24,372 bases of DNA, from the NCBI GenBank assembly GCA_959022875.1, contig CAUFAM010000003.1:1-24372 (forward strand). The letters run 5' to 3'. The notes below the pieces were generated by a model, which had not been told where the DNA came from, searched no databases, and saw only the letters and a program-made list of their open reading frames with translations. Shown piece by piece: positions 1-7,821 of the stretch. The translations under genes were made by a program, and so were the position numbers. The DNA comes from an uncultured Oscillospiraceae bacterium (GTDB lineage: Bacteria; Bacillota; Clostridia; Oscillospirales; Oscillospiraceae). How positions within the stretch are numbered: the stretch's first letter is position 1; every line of letters starts with the position of its first letter.

Positions 1-148
1 CCATCTGGACGAAAAGGCCAGCTGCTTCAAGAAGATCATGCCCCGGGACTATGAGCGCATGATGCGCACCATCGCCGAATTTGAGGATCAGGGCATGGAT
101 CACGAGCAGGCCGAAATTGAGGCCTTCTACGCCAACACCAGAGAGTAA
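1..148 (+). CDS. gltB: Glutamate synthase large subunit, C-terminal end (partial)
   Basis: The reading frame is open from base 2 to the TAA at 146-148 and encodes about 48 residues ending in YANTRE. It contains the stretch CFKKIMPRDYERM, typical of the extreme C-terminus of NADPH-glutamate synthase alpha chains. The gene is cut by the window edge, so none of the amidotransferase or FMN domains are visible. It ends 14 bases before gltD, the usual gltBD arrangement, which is the main support for the name. Confidence 0.8.
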   Translation, partial: HLDEKASCFKKIMPRDYERMMRTIAEFEDQGMDHEQAEIEAFYANTRE

Positions 149-162
149 GGGGGAGAAACATC

Positions 163-1644
163 ATGGGAAAAACCACTGGATTTTTGGATTATGCCCGGCA
201 GAATAACCCTGCCGAGGCGCCCCAGGATCGCATTGAACATTGGAAGGAGTTCCACCCCCGGCTCTCCGAGGCGGACCGCCGGCAGCAGGGCGCCCGGTGC
301 ATGGACTGCGGCGTGCCCTTCTGCCAGTCGGGCATTCAGCTGGGCGGCGCCTACACCGGCTGCCCCCTGCACAACCTGGTGCCCGAGTGGAACGACCTTT
401 TGTACCACGGCAGCCTGGCCCAGGCCCTGGAGCGGCTGCACAAAGCCAACAACTTCCCGGAATTTACCGGCCGGGTCTGCCCCGCCCTGTGCGAGGCGGC
501 CTGTGTCTGCGGCCTTCACGGGGCCCCGGTCACCGTCAAGGACAACGAGCTGGGTATCGTAGAAGAGGGCTTCGCCCGGGGGCTTATCAAGCCCCGCATC
601 CCCGCCCACCGCTCGGGCAAGCGGGTGGCCATCGTGGGCTCCGGCCCCGCAGGCCTGGCCGCCGCCGACCAGCTTAACCAGCGGGGACACCAGGTCACCG
701 TCTTTGAGCGGGACGACCGGGTGGGCGGCCTGCTGACCTACGGCATTCCCACCATGAAGCTGGAAAAGAAGTATGTCCAGCGCCGGGTGGATCTGCTGGA
801 GCAGGAGGGCATCACCTTTGTCACCGGCGCGGATGTGGGCCGGAACAAGAGCGTTCAGGAGCTGCTGGACGGCTTTGACGCGGTGCTCCTGTGCACCGGC
901 GCCCGCCAGGCCCGGGACGTCACCGTCCCCGGCCGGGAGGCCAAGGGCGTGCACCTGGCCATGGAGTACCTCACCTCCGTGGGCCGCAGCTACTTAAACT
1001 CCAAGTTCAAGGACGGAGACTTTATCTCCGCCGCGGACAAGGACGTGATCGTGGTGGGCGGCGGCGACACGGGCAGCGACTGCATCGGCGTGGCCCTGCG
1101 CCAGGGCTGCCGGTCGGTACACCAGCTGGTGAAGTATCCCCGTCTGCCCGGCCAGCGCACCGGCTCCAACCGCTGGCCCGAATGGCCCAAGGTGGATCAG
1201 CTGGATTACAGCCATCAGGAGGCCATCGCTCACTTCGGCGAGGATCCCCGGATCTTCACCTCCACCGTCAAGGAGATCCTCATGGATGAGGAGGGCAAAC
1301 TCCGGGCGGTGAAAATTGTCCGCCTGGAGGGCAAGCAGCGCGACCCCAACACCGGCAAGCTCATCATGACCGAGGTTCCCGGCTCTGAGGAGGAACTCCC
1401 CTGCCAGCTGCTGCTGGTGGCCATCGGTTTCCAGGGCCCGGAGAGCTATGTGTCCCAGGCCTTCGGGGTGGAGACTGACGCACGCACCAACCTGAAAACG
1501 GAGAACTACGCCACCAACGTCCCCGGTGTCTTTGCCGCGGGCGACGCCCGGCGGGGCCAGTCCCTGGTGGTGTGGGCCATTCAGGAGGGCCGCGCCGCCG
1601 CCCGGGAGGTAGACCGCTACCTCATGGGCTACACCTACCTGTAA
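163..1644 (+). CDS. gltD: Glutamate synthase small subunit (NADPH-dependent)
   Basis: The 493-residue product is the beta chain of NADPH-glutamate synthase. It passes electrons from NADPH through FAD and iron-sulfur centres to the large subunit, which converts glutamine plus 2-oxoglutarate to two glutamates in the cytoplasm. The N-terminal iron-sulfur region has cysteines at 46, 49, 54, 67 and 106, 110, 114, 116. An FAD-binding GSGPAG lies at 159-164 and an NADPH-binding GGGDTG at 299-304. The C-terminus has the usual GVFAAGDARRGQSLVVWAI. Length is normal for the family. The ATG has a GGGGGAG ribosome site at 149-155. It follows gltB by 14 bases and is followed by a terminator, so gltBD ends here. 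Confidence 0.95.
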   Translation: MGKTTGFLDYARQNNPAEAPQDRIEHWKEFHPRLSEADRRQQGARCMDCGVPFCQSGIQLGGAYTGCPLHNLVPEWNDLLYHGSLAQALERLHKANNFPEFTGRVCPALCEAACVCGLHGAPVTVKDNELGIVEEGFARGLIKPRIPAHRSGKRVAIVGSGPAGLAAADQLNQRGHQVTVFERDDRVGGLLTYGIPTMKLEKKYVQRRVDLLEQEGITFVTGADVGRNKSVQELLDGFDAVLLCTGARQARDVTVPGREAKGVHLAMEYLTSVGRSYLNSKFKDGDFISAADKDVIVVGGGDTGSDCIGVALRQGCRSVHQLVKYPRLPGQRTGSNRWPEWPKVDQLDYSHQEAIAHFGEDPRIFTSTVKEILMDEEGKLRAVKIVRLEGKQRDPNTGKLIMTEVPGSEEELPCQLLLVAIGFQGPESYVSQAFGVETDARTNLKTENYATNVPGVFAAGDARRGQSLVVWAIQEGRAAAREVDRYLMGYTYL

Positions 1645-1664
1645 ACACACCGTTTTTCTTTCCT

Positions 1665-1698
1665 GCTCCGCCCGTCCTTCCGGGCGGGGCGGTTTTTT
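1665..1698 (+). terminator. Intrinsic terminator of gltBD
   Basis: A ten-pair stem (1665-1674 with 1681-1690, one T-G wobble) closes a six-base loop and is followed by GG and a run of six T. It lies 20 bases after the gltD stop. Confidence 0.85.
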
Positions 1699-1933
1699 AT
1701 TCCCAGCCCGGTCTTTATATCCTCTTCCTGGCCGCCGCTACGGGCCATCCCCTTACCTCCTCGCTGCACCTACCTGTCCCCCTTCCCTGTCTGTCGGCCT
1801 GCTGCCGCGCCGTATTCTCCGCTGCCCGCTCCGTCCGCCGTACCGCCTCTGGCCCGGCCAAACCCTGGGCGGCTCCCTTCGGCCTGCCTCCGCTTCCGGC
1901 CCGTGTTGTCCGCCCTTCGTTCTAACAAACGAC
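1699..1933. other. Pyrimidine-rich intergenic spacer without a recognisable gene
   Basis: About 235 bases between the two convergent terminators. The plus strand is strongly C/T-rich. Short open frames exist, but they have no ribosome site and give low-complexity Pro/Ser/Arg translations. I see no RNA gene, promoter or repeat here. Confidence 0.5.
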
Positions 1934-1966
1934 GGCTGCCCCAGTCCACACAGAACTGGGGCAGCC
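1934..1966 (-). terminator. Terminator of the amt-P-II gene
   Basis: A perfect twelve-pair stem GGCTGCCCCAGT/ACTGGGGCAGCC (1934-1945 with 1955-1966) sits 45 bases past the stop of the minus-strand ammonium transporter. On the minus strand it is followed by GTCGTTTGTT. It may also catch readthrough from gltD. Confidence 0.75.
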
Positions 1967-2010
1967 GCCTTCTTCATCAACAGAGCCAGGGAAATGCTCC
2001 GGGGACCGCG

Positions 2011-3762
2011 TTATTCCACATCGTTCAGGGCCGCCAGGTTTTCCTCTCCGGTACGGACCTTTACCACCTTATCCACGCTGTACACAAAGATCTTGCCGTC
2101 GCCGATCTGGCCGGTGTACAACGCCTCCTTGGCCGCCTGAATGACCTTATCCACGGGAATATTGCCCACAATAACCTCTACCTTCACCTTGGGCAGCAGG
2201 GTGGCGTCCATCTCGACGCCGCGGTAGCGCTCTCCGGCGCCCTTCTGGATGCCGCAGCCCATCACCTGGGTGACGGTCATGCCGGTAACGCCGATGTCGT
2301 TCATGGCCTTCTTCAGCCGGTCGTAGTGGGACAGGCGGGAGATAATACTCACCTTGTAAATGCCCGTGGGCAGGGCCGGTGTAACCACAGGCTCGGAGGA
2401 GACCGGCGCGGGAACCGGAGCGCCGGGAACCTGTTCGCCCACACCCAGGTCGGTGTTGGCGTTGACATCCATAGTCATGGTGTTGGACACGTCCATAATG
2501 CTGAAGCCTGCATAGGCACTGGGCAGGCCGTGCTCACAGGCATCCAGGCCCAGGGTCTCCTCTTCCTCGGTCACCCGCAGGCCCACCGTGGCCTTGATGA
2601 GGGCAAAGGTAATGGTGATGGTCACCGCGGCCCAGGCACAGATGGCTCCAATACCCAGCAGCTGAATCAGCAGCAGATCCGTACCGCCGCCGTAGAAGAG
2701 GCCGGGCAGAGAGTCGTTGCCGGGAGCGGCTGTGGTGGCAAACAGACCCACGGCAATGGTGCCCCAGACGCCGTTGCACAAGTGTACGGCCACCGCGCCC
2801 ACAGGGTCATCCACCCGCAGCTTATAGTCCAAAAACCACACGCCGAAGCACACCAGCAGTCCGGCCACCGCGCCGATGACGATGGCACCCAGGCAGTCGG
2901 TGACATCGCACCCGGCAGTAATGGCTACCAGGCCCGCCAGGGAGGCGTTGAGGCTCATGGACACGTCGGGCTTACCGTACTTCAGCCAGGTAAACACCAT
3001 GCACACCACAGTGGCCACCGAGGGGGCGACGGTGGTGGTGAGGAAAATGGAGCCCAGCTGCTCCACCGACGTGGCAGCAGCGCCGTTAAAGCCGTACCAG
3101 CCCAGCCACAGGATGAAACAGCCCAGGCAGCCCAGAGGCAGGTTGTGGCCGGGGAAGGCGTTGACCTTGATCACCTTGCCCGCCTCATTGGTGACATATT
3201 TCCCAATCCGGGGGCCCAGCATGGCCGCCCCAACCAGGGCGCACAGTCCGCCCACCATGTGGATGGCCGCCGAACCGGCAAAGTCGTGAAACCCCATCTG
3301 GGACAGCCAGCCGCCGCCCCACACCCAGTGAGCTTCCACCGGGTAGATCACCGCGGAAATCACTGCGGAGTAGACACAGTAGGACAGGAATTTGGTCCGC
3401 TCCGCCATGGCACCGGATACAATGGTGGCCGTGGTGGCACAGAACACCAGGTTAAATACGAAGTTGGACCAGCCGAAGGAGTCATAGCTTGTAAAAATTG
3501 CAAGACTGGGCCGTCCCACCAGTCCCATCAGGTCCTCGCCCAGCAAAAGGCCAAAGCCGATGAGAATAAACATGGGGGTGCCGATACAGAAATCCATTAG
3601 ATTTTTCATGAGAATGTTGCCCGTGTTTTTCGCCCGGGTAAACCCGGCCTCCACCATGGCAAATCCCGCCTGCATCCAGAAGACCAGCGCCGCTCCTATG
3701 AGAAACCAAACGCCAAAGATCAGGCTGTTGACGGAGGAAAGCATTTCTGCTGACATATCCAT
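2011..3762 (-). CDS. amt: Ammonium transporter with fused C-terminal P-II domain
   Basis: The 583-residue protein joins an Amt/Rh channel (about residues 1-425, eleven hydrophobic segments) to a complete P-II (GlnB/GlnK) regulator (about 467-583) through a Pro/Val-rich linker. The channel has the two pore histidine contexts, AAIHMVGG and VAVHLCNG. The P-II part keeps GMTVTQVMGCGIQKG, the IGDGKIF core and RTGEE, so nucleotide and 2-oxoglutarate binding look preserved. At the T-loop position equal to Tyr51 of E. coli GlnB there is Met (YRGVEMDATLLPK), so classical uridylylation is not possible, although the Tyr46 equivalent is kept. Start: ATG with AGGAGA seven bases upstream. Transport of ammonium with built-in gating by P-II is the likely role, matching the neighbouring gltBD. 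The leader carries an attenuator-like hairpin. Confidence 0.93.
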   Translation of the reverse strand: MDMSAEMLSSVNSLIFGVWFLIGAALVFWMQAGFAMVEAGFTRAKNTGNILMKNLMDFCIGTPMFILIGFGLLLGEDLMGLVGRPSLAIFTSYDSFGWSNFVFNLVFCATTATIVSGAMAERTKFLSYCVYSAVISAVIYPVEAHWVWGGGWLSQMGFHDFAGSAAIHMVGGLCALVGAAMLGPRIGKYVTNEAGKVIKVNAFPGHNLPLGCLGCFILWLGWYGFNGAAATSVEQLGSIFLTTTVAPSVATVVCMVFTWLKYGKPDVSMSLNASLAGLVAITAGCDVTDCLGAIVIGAVAGLLVCFGVWFLDYKLRVDDPVGAVAVHLCNGVWGTIAVGLFATTAAPGNDSLPGLFYGGGTDLLLIQLLGIGAICAWAAVTITITFALIKATVGLRVTEEEETLGLDACEHGLPSAYAGFSIMDVSNTMTMDVNANTDLGVGEQVPGAPVPAPVSSEPVVTPALPTGIYKVSIISRLSHYDRLKKAMNDIGVTGMTVTQVMGCGIQKGAGERYRGVEMDATLLPKVKVEVIVGNIPVDKVIQAAKEALYTGQIGDGKIFVYSVDKVVKVRTGEENLAALNDVE

Positions 3763-3815
3763 CTCTCCTTTTCAGAAAATTCAGCAATTCTTTCAGGCCC
3801 GCTCCTCCCCGTGGA

Positions 3816-3850
3816 GAAAAAGAAAAGGGCGCCGGAAATCATCCAGCGCC
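3816..3850 (-). terminator. Attenuator-like hairpin in the amt leader
   Basis: On the minus strand GGCGC-T-GGA pairs with TCC-G-GCGCC (3846-3850 with 3828-3832, inner 3842-3844 with 3834-3836) around a five-base loop. TTTTCTTTTT follows immediately. It begins about eight bases after the predicted transcription start and 65 or more bases before the amt start codon, so it would stop most transcripts unless read through. Confidence 0.65.
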
Positions 3851-3864
3851 TTTGCTATGGGCAA

Positions 3865-3893
3865 ATTATAGTTTGCAGGAAAGGAAAAATCAA
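3865..3893 (-). promoter_or_regulatory. Sigma-A promoter of amt
   Basis: On the minus strand a -35 TTGATT (3893-3888) is separated by exactly 17 bases from a perfect -10 TATAAT (3870-3865). The predicted start of transcription is near 3858, giving a leader of about 95 bases. Confidence 0.8.
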
Positions 3894-3947
3894 CTTGCAA
3901 AAACTCCAAAAATAATTTAATACAGTAGTTTGATTTATGTGGAAAGG

Positions 3948-3961
3948 GGAGAATTTTCTCC
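3948..3961. repeat. Palindrome upstream of the amt promoter
   Basis: GGAGAA-TT-TTCTCC is a perfect six-base inverted repeat centred roughly 95 bases upstream of the predicted amt transcription start. It could be an operator, but nothing else supports that. Confidence 0.35.
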
Positions 3962-3984
3962 TCCCACACTCCCCCGCGAAATGG

Positions 3985-4021
3985 AAAAGCACCCTCCGGG
4001 GAGAATCCGGAGGGCGCTTTT
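3985..4021 (-). terminator. Terminator after the glycerate kinase gene
   Basis: Fifteen-base arms AAAAGCACCCTCCGG and CCGGAGGGCGCTTTT (3985-3999 with 4007-4021, one mismatch) carry T-runs on both strands. It lies 74 bases past the minus-strand glycerate kinase stop and separates that operon from amt. Confidence 0.8.
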
Positions 4022-4094
4022 CGGCGATCGGCCCATAAGGCTTTTCACCATATGAAGAAGGAATGAAGAGAATTGGCTCTATCAGGCTCTGCGG

Positions 4095-5222
4095 CTATTT
4101 GACGGCTTTGAGCAAACGTAAAATATCTTCCAGGGTGCGCTGGTAATAGACGGCACTCTTATGGGCGTACTCCCAAAAATCCTGGGCCGAGCGGTCAATG
4201 CTGAACATGGCGGTGACGCCCAGGTCATACCCTTCGGCCGCGTCCTCGGCAATGCCGCCCACCAGGGCCAGAAGGGGGATATTCCGGGGCTTGGTGCGCC
4301 CGGCAATGCCCGAGATGACCTTGCCGTGGACGCTCTGGCTGTCAATCCGGCCCTCGCCGGTGATAACCAGATCCGCCCCTTCCAGCATGGCGTCAAATCC
4401 AACGGTGTCCAGCACACTTTCAATGCCGGACTTCAGCTGTGCGCCCAGAAAGGCCACGCAGCCTCCGCCCATGCCTCCGGCAGCCCCTGCACCGGGCAGG
4501 TCGGCCACAGAGCGGTTCAGGCTGGTCTGAATGGCCTTGTCCAGCTTCCGCAGCCCCTGGTCCAGCCGCTCCACCAGGTCCTGGTCCGCCCCCTTCTGGG
4601 GCGCAAAAATATGGGCCGCTCCTCTGGGGCCGTAAAGAGGATTGTCCACGTCACACATAACGGTGATGGTGACCCCCTCCAGACGCTCCCGGGCCTGGGA
4701 GACGTCGATCTTGTGGATCTGATCCAGGGTCAGCCCCGTGGGAACAAACTCCTCCCCCTGGCGGTTATAGAACTTGACACCCAGGGCGGCGGCGCAGCCG
4801 CAGCCGCCGTCGTTGGTGGCGCTGCCGCCAAGGCCCAGGAGGATTTCCCGGCAGCCATGCTCCACCGCGTGGGCAATGAGCTGCCCCACGCCGTATGTGG
4901 TGGTCCGGGCGGGATCTCTCCGCTCGCCCACCATGGGAAGGCCCGCGGCGGCGGCCATTTCAATAATGGCGCACCCATCCTTGCGTCCGTAGCGGGCCTG
5001 AATGGGCTCCCCATAGGGGCCGGTCACGGCGGCCTTGACGCGCTGGGCTCCAATGGCCTCCACAAAGCAATCTACCGTCCCCTCTCCCCCATCTGCCACC
5101 GGGACCGTAAGAACCTGGCACTGGGGAAAGAACTTGGGGATGGACTCTCTGGCAATGCGGCAGATCTCCAGGCTGGAGATCGTACCCTTAAAGGAATCGG
5201 AAATGACAATACACTTTTTCAT
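4095..5222 (-). CDS. glxK: Glycerate kinase
   Basis: The 375-residue protein matches the GarK/GlxK glycerate 2-kinase family, which phosphorylates D-glycerate with ATP to 2-phosphoglycerate in the cytoplasm. Visible family motifs are ISDSFKGT at the N-terminus, VADGGEGT near 42-49, GGSATNDGG at 132-140, and GEGRIDSQSVHGK in the C-terminal half. Length is normal (370-380). It starts only four bases after the stop of the upstream hydroxypyruvate reductase gene and has no strong ribosome site of its own, so it is probably translationally coupled. The pair would turn hydroxypyruvate into a glycolytic intermediate. The gene symbol could equally be garK. Confidence 0.92.
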   Translation of the reverse strand: MKKCIVISDSFKGTISSLEICRIARESIPKFFPQCQVLTVPVADGGEGTVDCFVEAIGAQRVKAAVTGPYGEPIQARYGRKDGCAIIEMAAAAGLPMVGERRDPARTTTYGVGQLIAHAVEHGCREILLGLGGSATNDGGCGCAAALGVKFYNRQGEEFVPTGLTLDQIHKIDVSQARERLEGVTITVMCDVDNPLYGPRGAAHIFAPQKGADQDLVERLDQGLRKLDKAIQTSLNRSVADLPGAGAAGGMGGGCVAFLGAQLKSGIESVLDTVGFDAMLEGADLVITGEGRIDSQSVHGKVISGIAGRTKPRNIPLLALVGGIAEDAAEGYDLGVTAMFSIDRSAQDFWEYAHKSAVYYQRTLEDILRLLKAVK

Positions 5223-5226
5223 GCGC

Positions 5227-6192
5227 TTACTTGTTTACCACGTTGATGGGGGCTCCATCCAGATAGGCCTTCACATTGTCCACGGTGATGTCCATGATGC
5301 GCTGGCGGGCCTCCTTGGCGCCCCAGGACATGTGGGGGGTGATGAGGCAGTTGGGAGCGGCGAGCAGGGGGTTATCCTCCCGGATGGGCTCGGTGTACAC
5401 CACGTCCAGACCGGCGGCGGCCAGCTTGCCCTCCTTCAGGGCCTGGGCCACGTCCTGCTCGTCAATGAGCTGGCCCCGGGAGTTGTTGATGAGAATGGCC
5501 CCGTCCTTCATCTTGGCAATGTTGGCCTTGTTGATGAGCTTCTCATTTTCCGCCGTCAGGTTGCAGTGGAGGAAAATGACATCAGACTGCTCCAGCAGGG
5601 TGTCCAGATCCACATACTGGGCAATGGCCTTGCCCGAGTCGTTGGGGTAGAGGTCATAGGCCAGCACGTTCATGCCCAGAGCCTTGGCGATCTTTCCGGT
5701 GGTCTGGCCGATGCGGCCAAAGCCGATGATGCCGGCGGTCTTGCCGTCCAGCTCAATGAGGGGATAGTCCCAATAGCACCAGTCGATATGGTTCTGCCAC
5801 TTGCCCTCCCGGACCGTCTGAGCGTGGTGACCGATGTGGTGGCAGATCTCCAGCAGCAGGGCGATGGCATACTGTCCCACGCAGGCGGTGCCGTAGGTGG
5901 GGACGTTGCACACCAGAATCCCCTTTTCCTTGGCGTAGTTATAGTCAGCCACATTGTAACCCGTGGCCAGGAAAGCGATGAGTTTCAGGTTGGGGCACTT
6001 GTCCATGGTCTGTTTGGAAATGGGGGTCTTGTTGGTGATGACCACCTCGGCGTCCCCAATGCGCTGGGCGATGCCCGGGTCCTCCACATAGCTGGTGCGG
6101 TCGTATACCGTCAGCTCGCCCAGCTTACCCAGTTCCTCCCAGCTCAGATCGCCGGGGTTTTCGGTATATCCATCCAGAACAACAATTTTCAT
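5227..6192 (-). CDS. hprA: D-isomer 2-hydroxyacid dehydrogenase, probable hydroxypyruvate/glycerate dehydrogenase
   Basis: The 321-residue protein is an NAD(P)-dependent D-2-hydroxyacid dehydrogenase. The Rossmann motif GFGRIG is at 157-162, with an Asp at 180 that favours NAD. The catalytic triad is recognisable as Arg239 (NNSRG), Glu268 and His287 (TPHMSWG). The linked glycerate kinase points to hydroxypyruvate reduction to D-glycerate (EC 1.1.1.29), though glyoxylate is an alternative substrate. I chose the ATG at 6192 (MKIVVLDGYTENPG) because AAGGAG lies eight bases upstream and the family begins here; an in-frame start at 6228 lies in the hairpin region. No promoter fits between the hairpin at 6219-6254 and the start, so it was probably expressed from the damaged upstream genes. 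Confidence 0.88.
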   Translation of the reverse strand: MKIVVLDGYTENPGDLSWEELGKLGELTVYDRTSYVEDPGIAQRIGDAEVVITNKTPISKQTMDKCPNLKLIAFLATGYNVADYNYAKEKGILVCNVPTYGTACVGQYAIALLLEICHHIGHHAQTVREGKWQNHIDWCYWDYPLIELDGKTAGIIGFGRIGQTTGKIAKALGMNVLAYDLYPNDSGKAIAQYVDLDTLLEQSDVIFLHCNLTAENEKLINKANIAKMKDGAILINNSRGQLIDEQDVAQALKEGKLAAAGLDVVYTEPIREDNPLLAAPNCLITPHMSWGAKEARQRIMDITVDNVKAYLDGAPINVVNK

Positions 6193-6218
6193 GCTTTCAC
6201 TCCTTACACTGTGAATGC

Positions 6219-6254
6219 AAAACGGCAAATAAGCTGGGGCCTATTTGCCGTTTT
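6219..6254 (-). terminator. Strong hairpin between the chimeric gene and hprA
   Basis: Perfect thirteen-base arms AAAACGGCAAATA and TATTTGCCGTTTT (6219-6231 with 6242-6254) enclose a ten-base loop. Only short T-runs follow on either strand. It may be a partial terminator or an RNA-processing and stabilising element lowering or separating expression within the operon. Confidence 0.6.
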
Positions 6255-6272
6255 ACAGCTCTGTATCAAACT

Positions 6273-7417
6273 TTACAGCATTGCCTTGCAGGCGTCAACA
6301 ATAGCCTCGACCGTAATGCCGTTTTTGGCCAGCAGACGCTCATAGGGAGCGGACTCGCCGAAGCAGTCGGGAATGCCGATGCGCTTGACCTTGCCGCAGC
6401 CCAGCTCGGCAGCAACCTCACACACGGCGATGCCCAGGCCGTTGATGATGTTGTGGTCCTCCACGGTGACCACACCCTTGCACTCCTTGAGCACCCGGGC
6501 CACCGCCTGGGTATCCAGGGGCTTAATGGTGTGCATGTCCAGCACAGTGGCCTGGATGCCCTCCTCAGCCAGCTGGTCACAGGCCTTCAGGGCCAGGGAC
6601 ATGATTTCACCGGTGGCGATGATAGCCACGTCCTTGCCGGTGCGGATCTCCTTGGCCTTGCCGATGACAAACTCCTCGTCCTCATCGTAGATGTCGGGCA
6701 CCGCGTCGCGGGTAAAGCGCAGATACACAGGGCCGTAGTGATCGGCGGCCGGAGGAGAGCCGGGGACGGCCAGGGTCAGCATGGGGATCATGGCGCCGCC
6801 GATGGCCGCGTTGTTGCCCACCTCGGGGGCAATGGCGCCTTCGTAGGAGCCGGTACCAAACTTCTCAGGTTCCTTGCTGGTCTTTTTGGCCGCGCCGTAG
6901 GCCACCCAGGCGGCTACGTCCTCGCCCACGCCGGGCAGAGCACCGATGCCAAGGCCGATGAGAGCGGACTGGACCACCAGGCGCATCTTGCCGTAGACCA
7001 GACGCATGACGGAGATCTTTTCCTTCTTCTTATCCTTGAGCTCGTTGACCGTCATATCCTCGTCGTCATGCTTGGCAAACGCCTTGATGACCTCGGGGAT
7101 GGCATAGAAGCCGATCATGGCGGGCACCATCTCGATGCCGCCCATGAGGGCGTTGTTGCCAAAGTCGAACCGGGATGCACCCTGGAGGGTATCCATACCG
7201 ATCTGGGCGATGAGCAGGCCGATCAGGCCGCCGATCCAGCCCTTCAGGGGGATGTCGCTGGTGACGATGGAGCCGCAGATCAGCACGCCGAACAGGGCCA
7301 GCATAAAGTACTCGGGGCTGGTAAACTTCAGGGCAATGCTGGTCAGAGGGGGCGCGATGAGAGCCAGGGCCAGAATGCCGATGAAGGTACCGATGATGGA
7401 GGCCAGGCGGGTCACCT
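6273..7417 (-). pseudogene. In-frame chimera: TctA transporter fragment joined to transketolase C-terminal fragment
   Basis: Read from a GTG at 7415, the frame is open for 380 codons but contains pieces of two unrelated genes. Residues 1-224 match the middle of a tripartite tricarboxylate transporter TctA subunit, with SPEYFMLALFGV, GALPGVGED and PEKFGTGSYEGAIAPEVGNN, ending in PGSPPAA. Roughly 100 N-terminal residues and the whole C-terminal third of TctA are missing. From residue 225 (DHYGPVYLRFTRDAVPD) to the end it is the C-terminal half of a transketolase C subunit. The join is near 6744-6749, at two alanine codons (GCC GCC) that both families could supply. No promoter or ribosome site precedes it. 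The intact ancestor was probably a tctA - transketolase N - transketolase C - hprA - glxK cluster. It could be a real deletion or an assembly error; a functional fusion is unlikely. Confidence 0.8.
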
Positions 7418-7488
7418 TACTCCAGGTCCATAACGCCTTTGTCTACGGACCGGACGGCGAGGTACTGGAGTTTTTCCACCTGCGCTGA
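7418..7488 (+). pseudogene. C-terminal stub of a VOC (glyoxalase-type) protein
   Basis: The last 22 codons before the TGA at 7486-7488 read QVHNAFVYGPDGEVLEFFHL, the standard end of vicinal-oxygen-chelate/glyoxalase-like proteins (Y-G-P-D-G-E-x-x-E-F, where the first Glu region binds metal). Upstream in this frame the sequence becomes antisense to the TctA fragment and is not VOC-like. The 5' part of the gene is therefore missing. Its terminator is still present at 7527-7557. Confidence 0.65.
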
Positions 7489-7526
7489 AGGCAGGATTTC
7501 CCACCTTTTTATATCCCACCAAACCT

Positions 7527-7557
7527 GCAGGGGCCGGTCAGGCCCCTGCGTTTTTTT
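7527..7557 (+). terminator. Intrinsic terminator after the VOC stub
   Basis: A nine-pair perfect stem GCAGGGGCC/GGCCCCTGC (7527-7535 with 7541-7549) with a five-base loop is followed by G and seven T. Confidence 0.9.
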
Positions 7558-7660
7558 CCTTTCCCAAGTCCCGGCCCTATATCCGGCACGGGACCCGGCC
7601 TCCCCCGCTCCATGGCCGCCCTTATAACCTAAAGGTTTCGTCAATATTCAGATCTGTGCA

Positions 7661-7688
7661 TTGACTGGCAAAAAAAAAGGTGTACACT
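7661..7688 (+). promoter_or_regulatory. Promoter of the NhaD-like antiporter operon
   Basis: TTGACT at 7661-7666, a 16-base spacer containing an A-tract, and TACACT at 7683-7688. Transcription would start near 7695, about 125 bases before the TTG start codon. Confidence 0.7.
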
Positions 7689-7737
7689 AGACAGGGTCAA
7701 GGCGCTCTTTCTTCGTTGGTTTCATTTCGAATATCCA

Positions 7738-7769
7738 GGGCTGCCCGGTCGGCAGCCCTTTGATTTTTT
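7738..7769 (+). terminator. Terminator-like hairpin in the antiporter leader
   Basis: Perfect eight-pair stem GGGCTGCC/GGCAGCCC (7738-7745 with 7751-7758), five-base loop, then TTTGATTTTTT. It lies between the predicted promoter and the gene start, so it is a candidate attenuator rather than an end-of-gene terminator. Confidence 0.7.
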
Positions 7770-7821
7770 GTACCCATGATGATTCAGACTGCCTTATGTT
7801 CTGCGTTAGGAGGTCCTTCCC

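Noticed and set aside
1903..3600. 565-codon plus-strand open frame
   Set aside because: It is antisense to the amt-P-II gene, with His/Gly/Gln-rich low-information translation.
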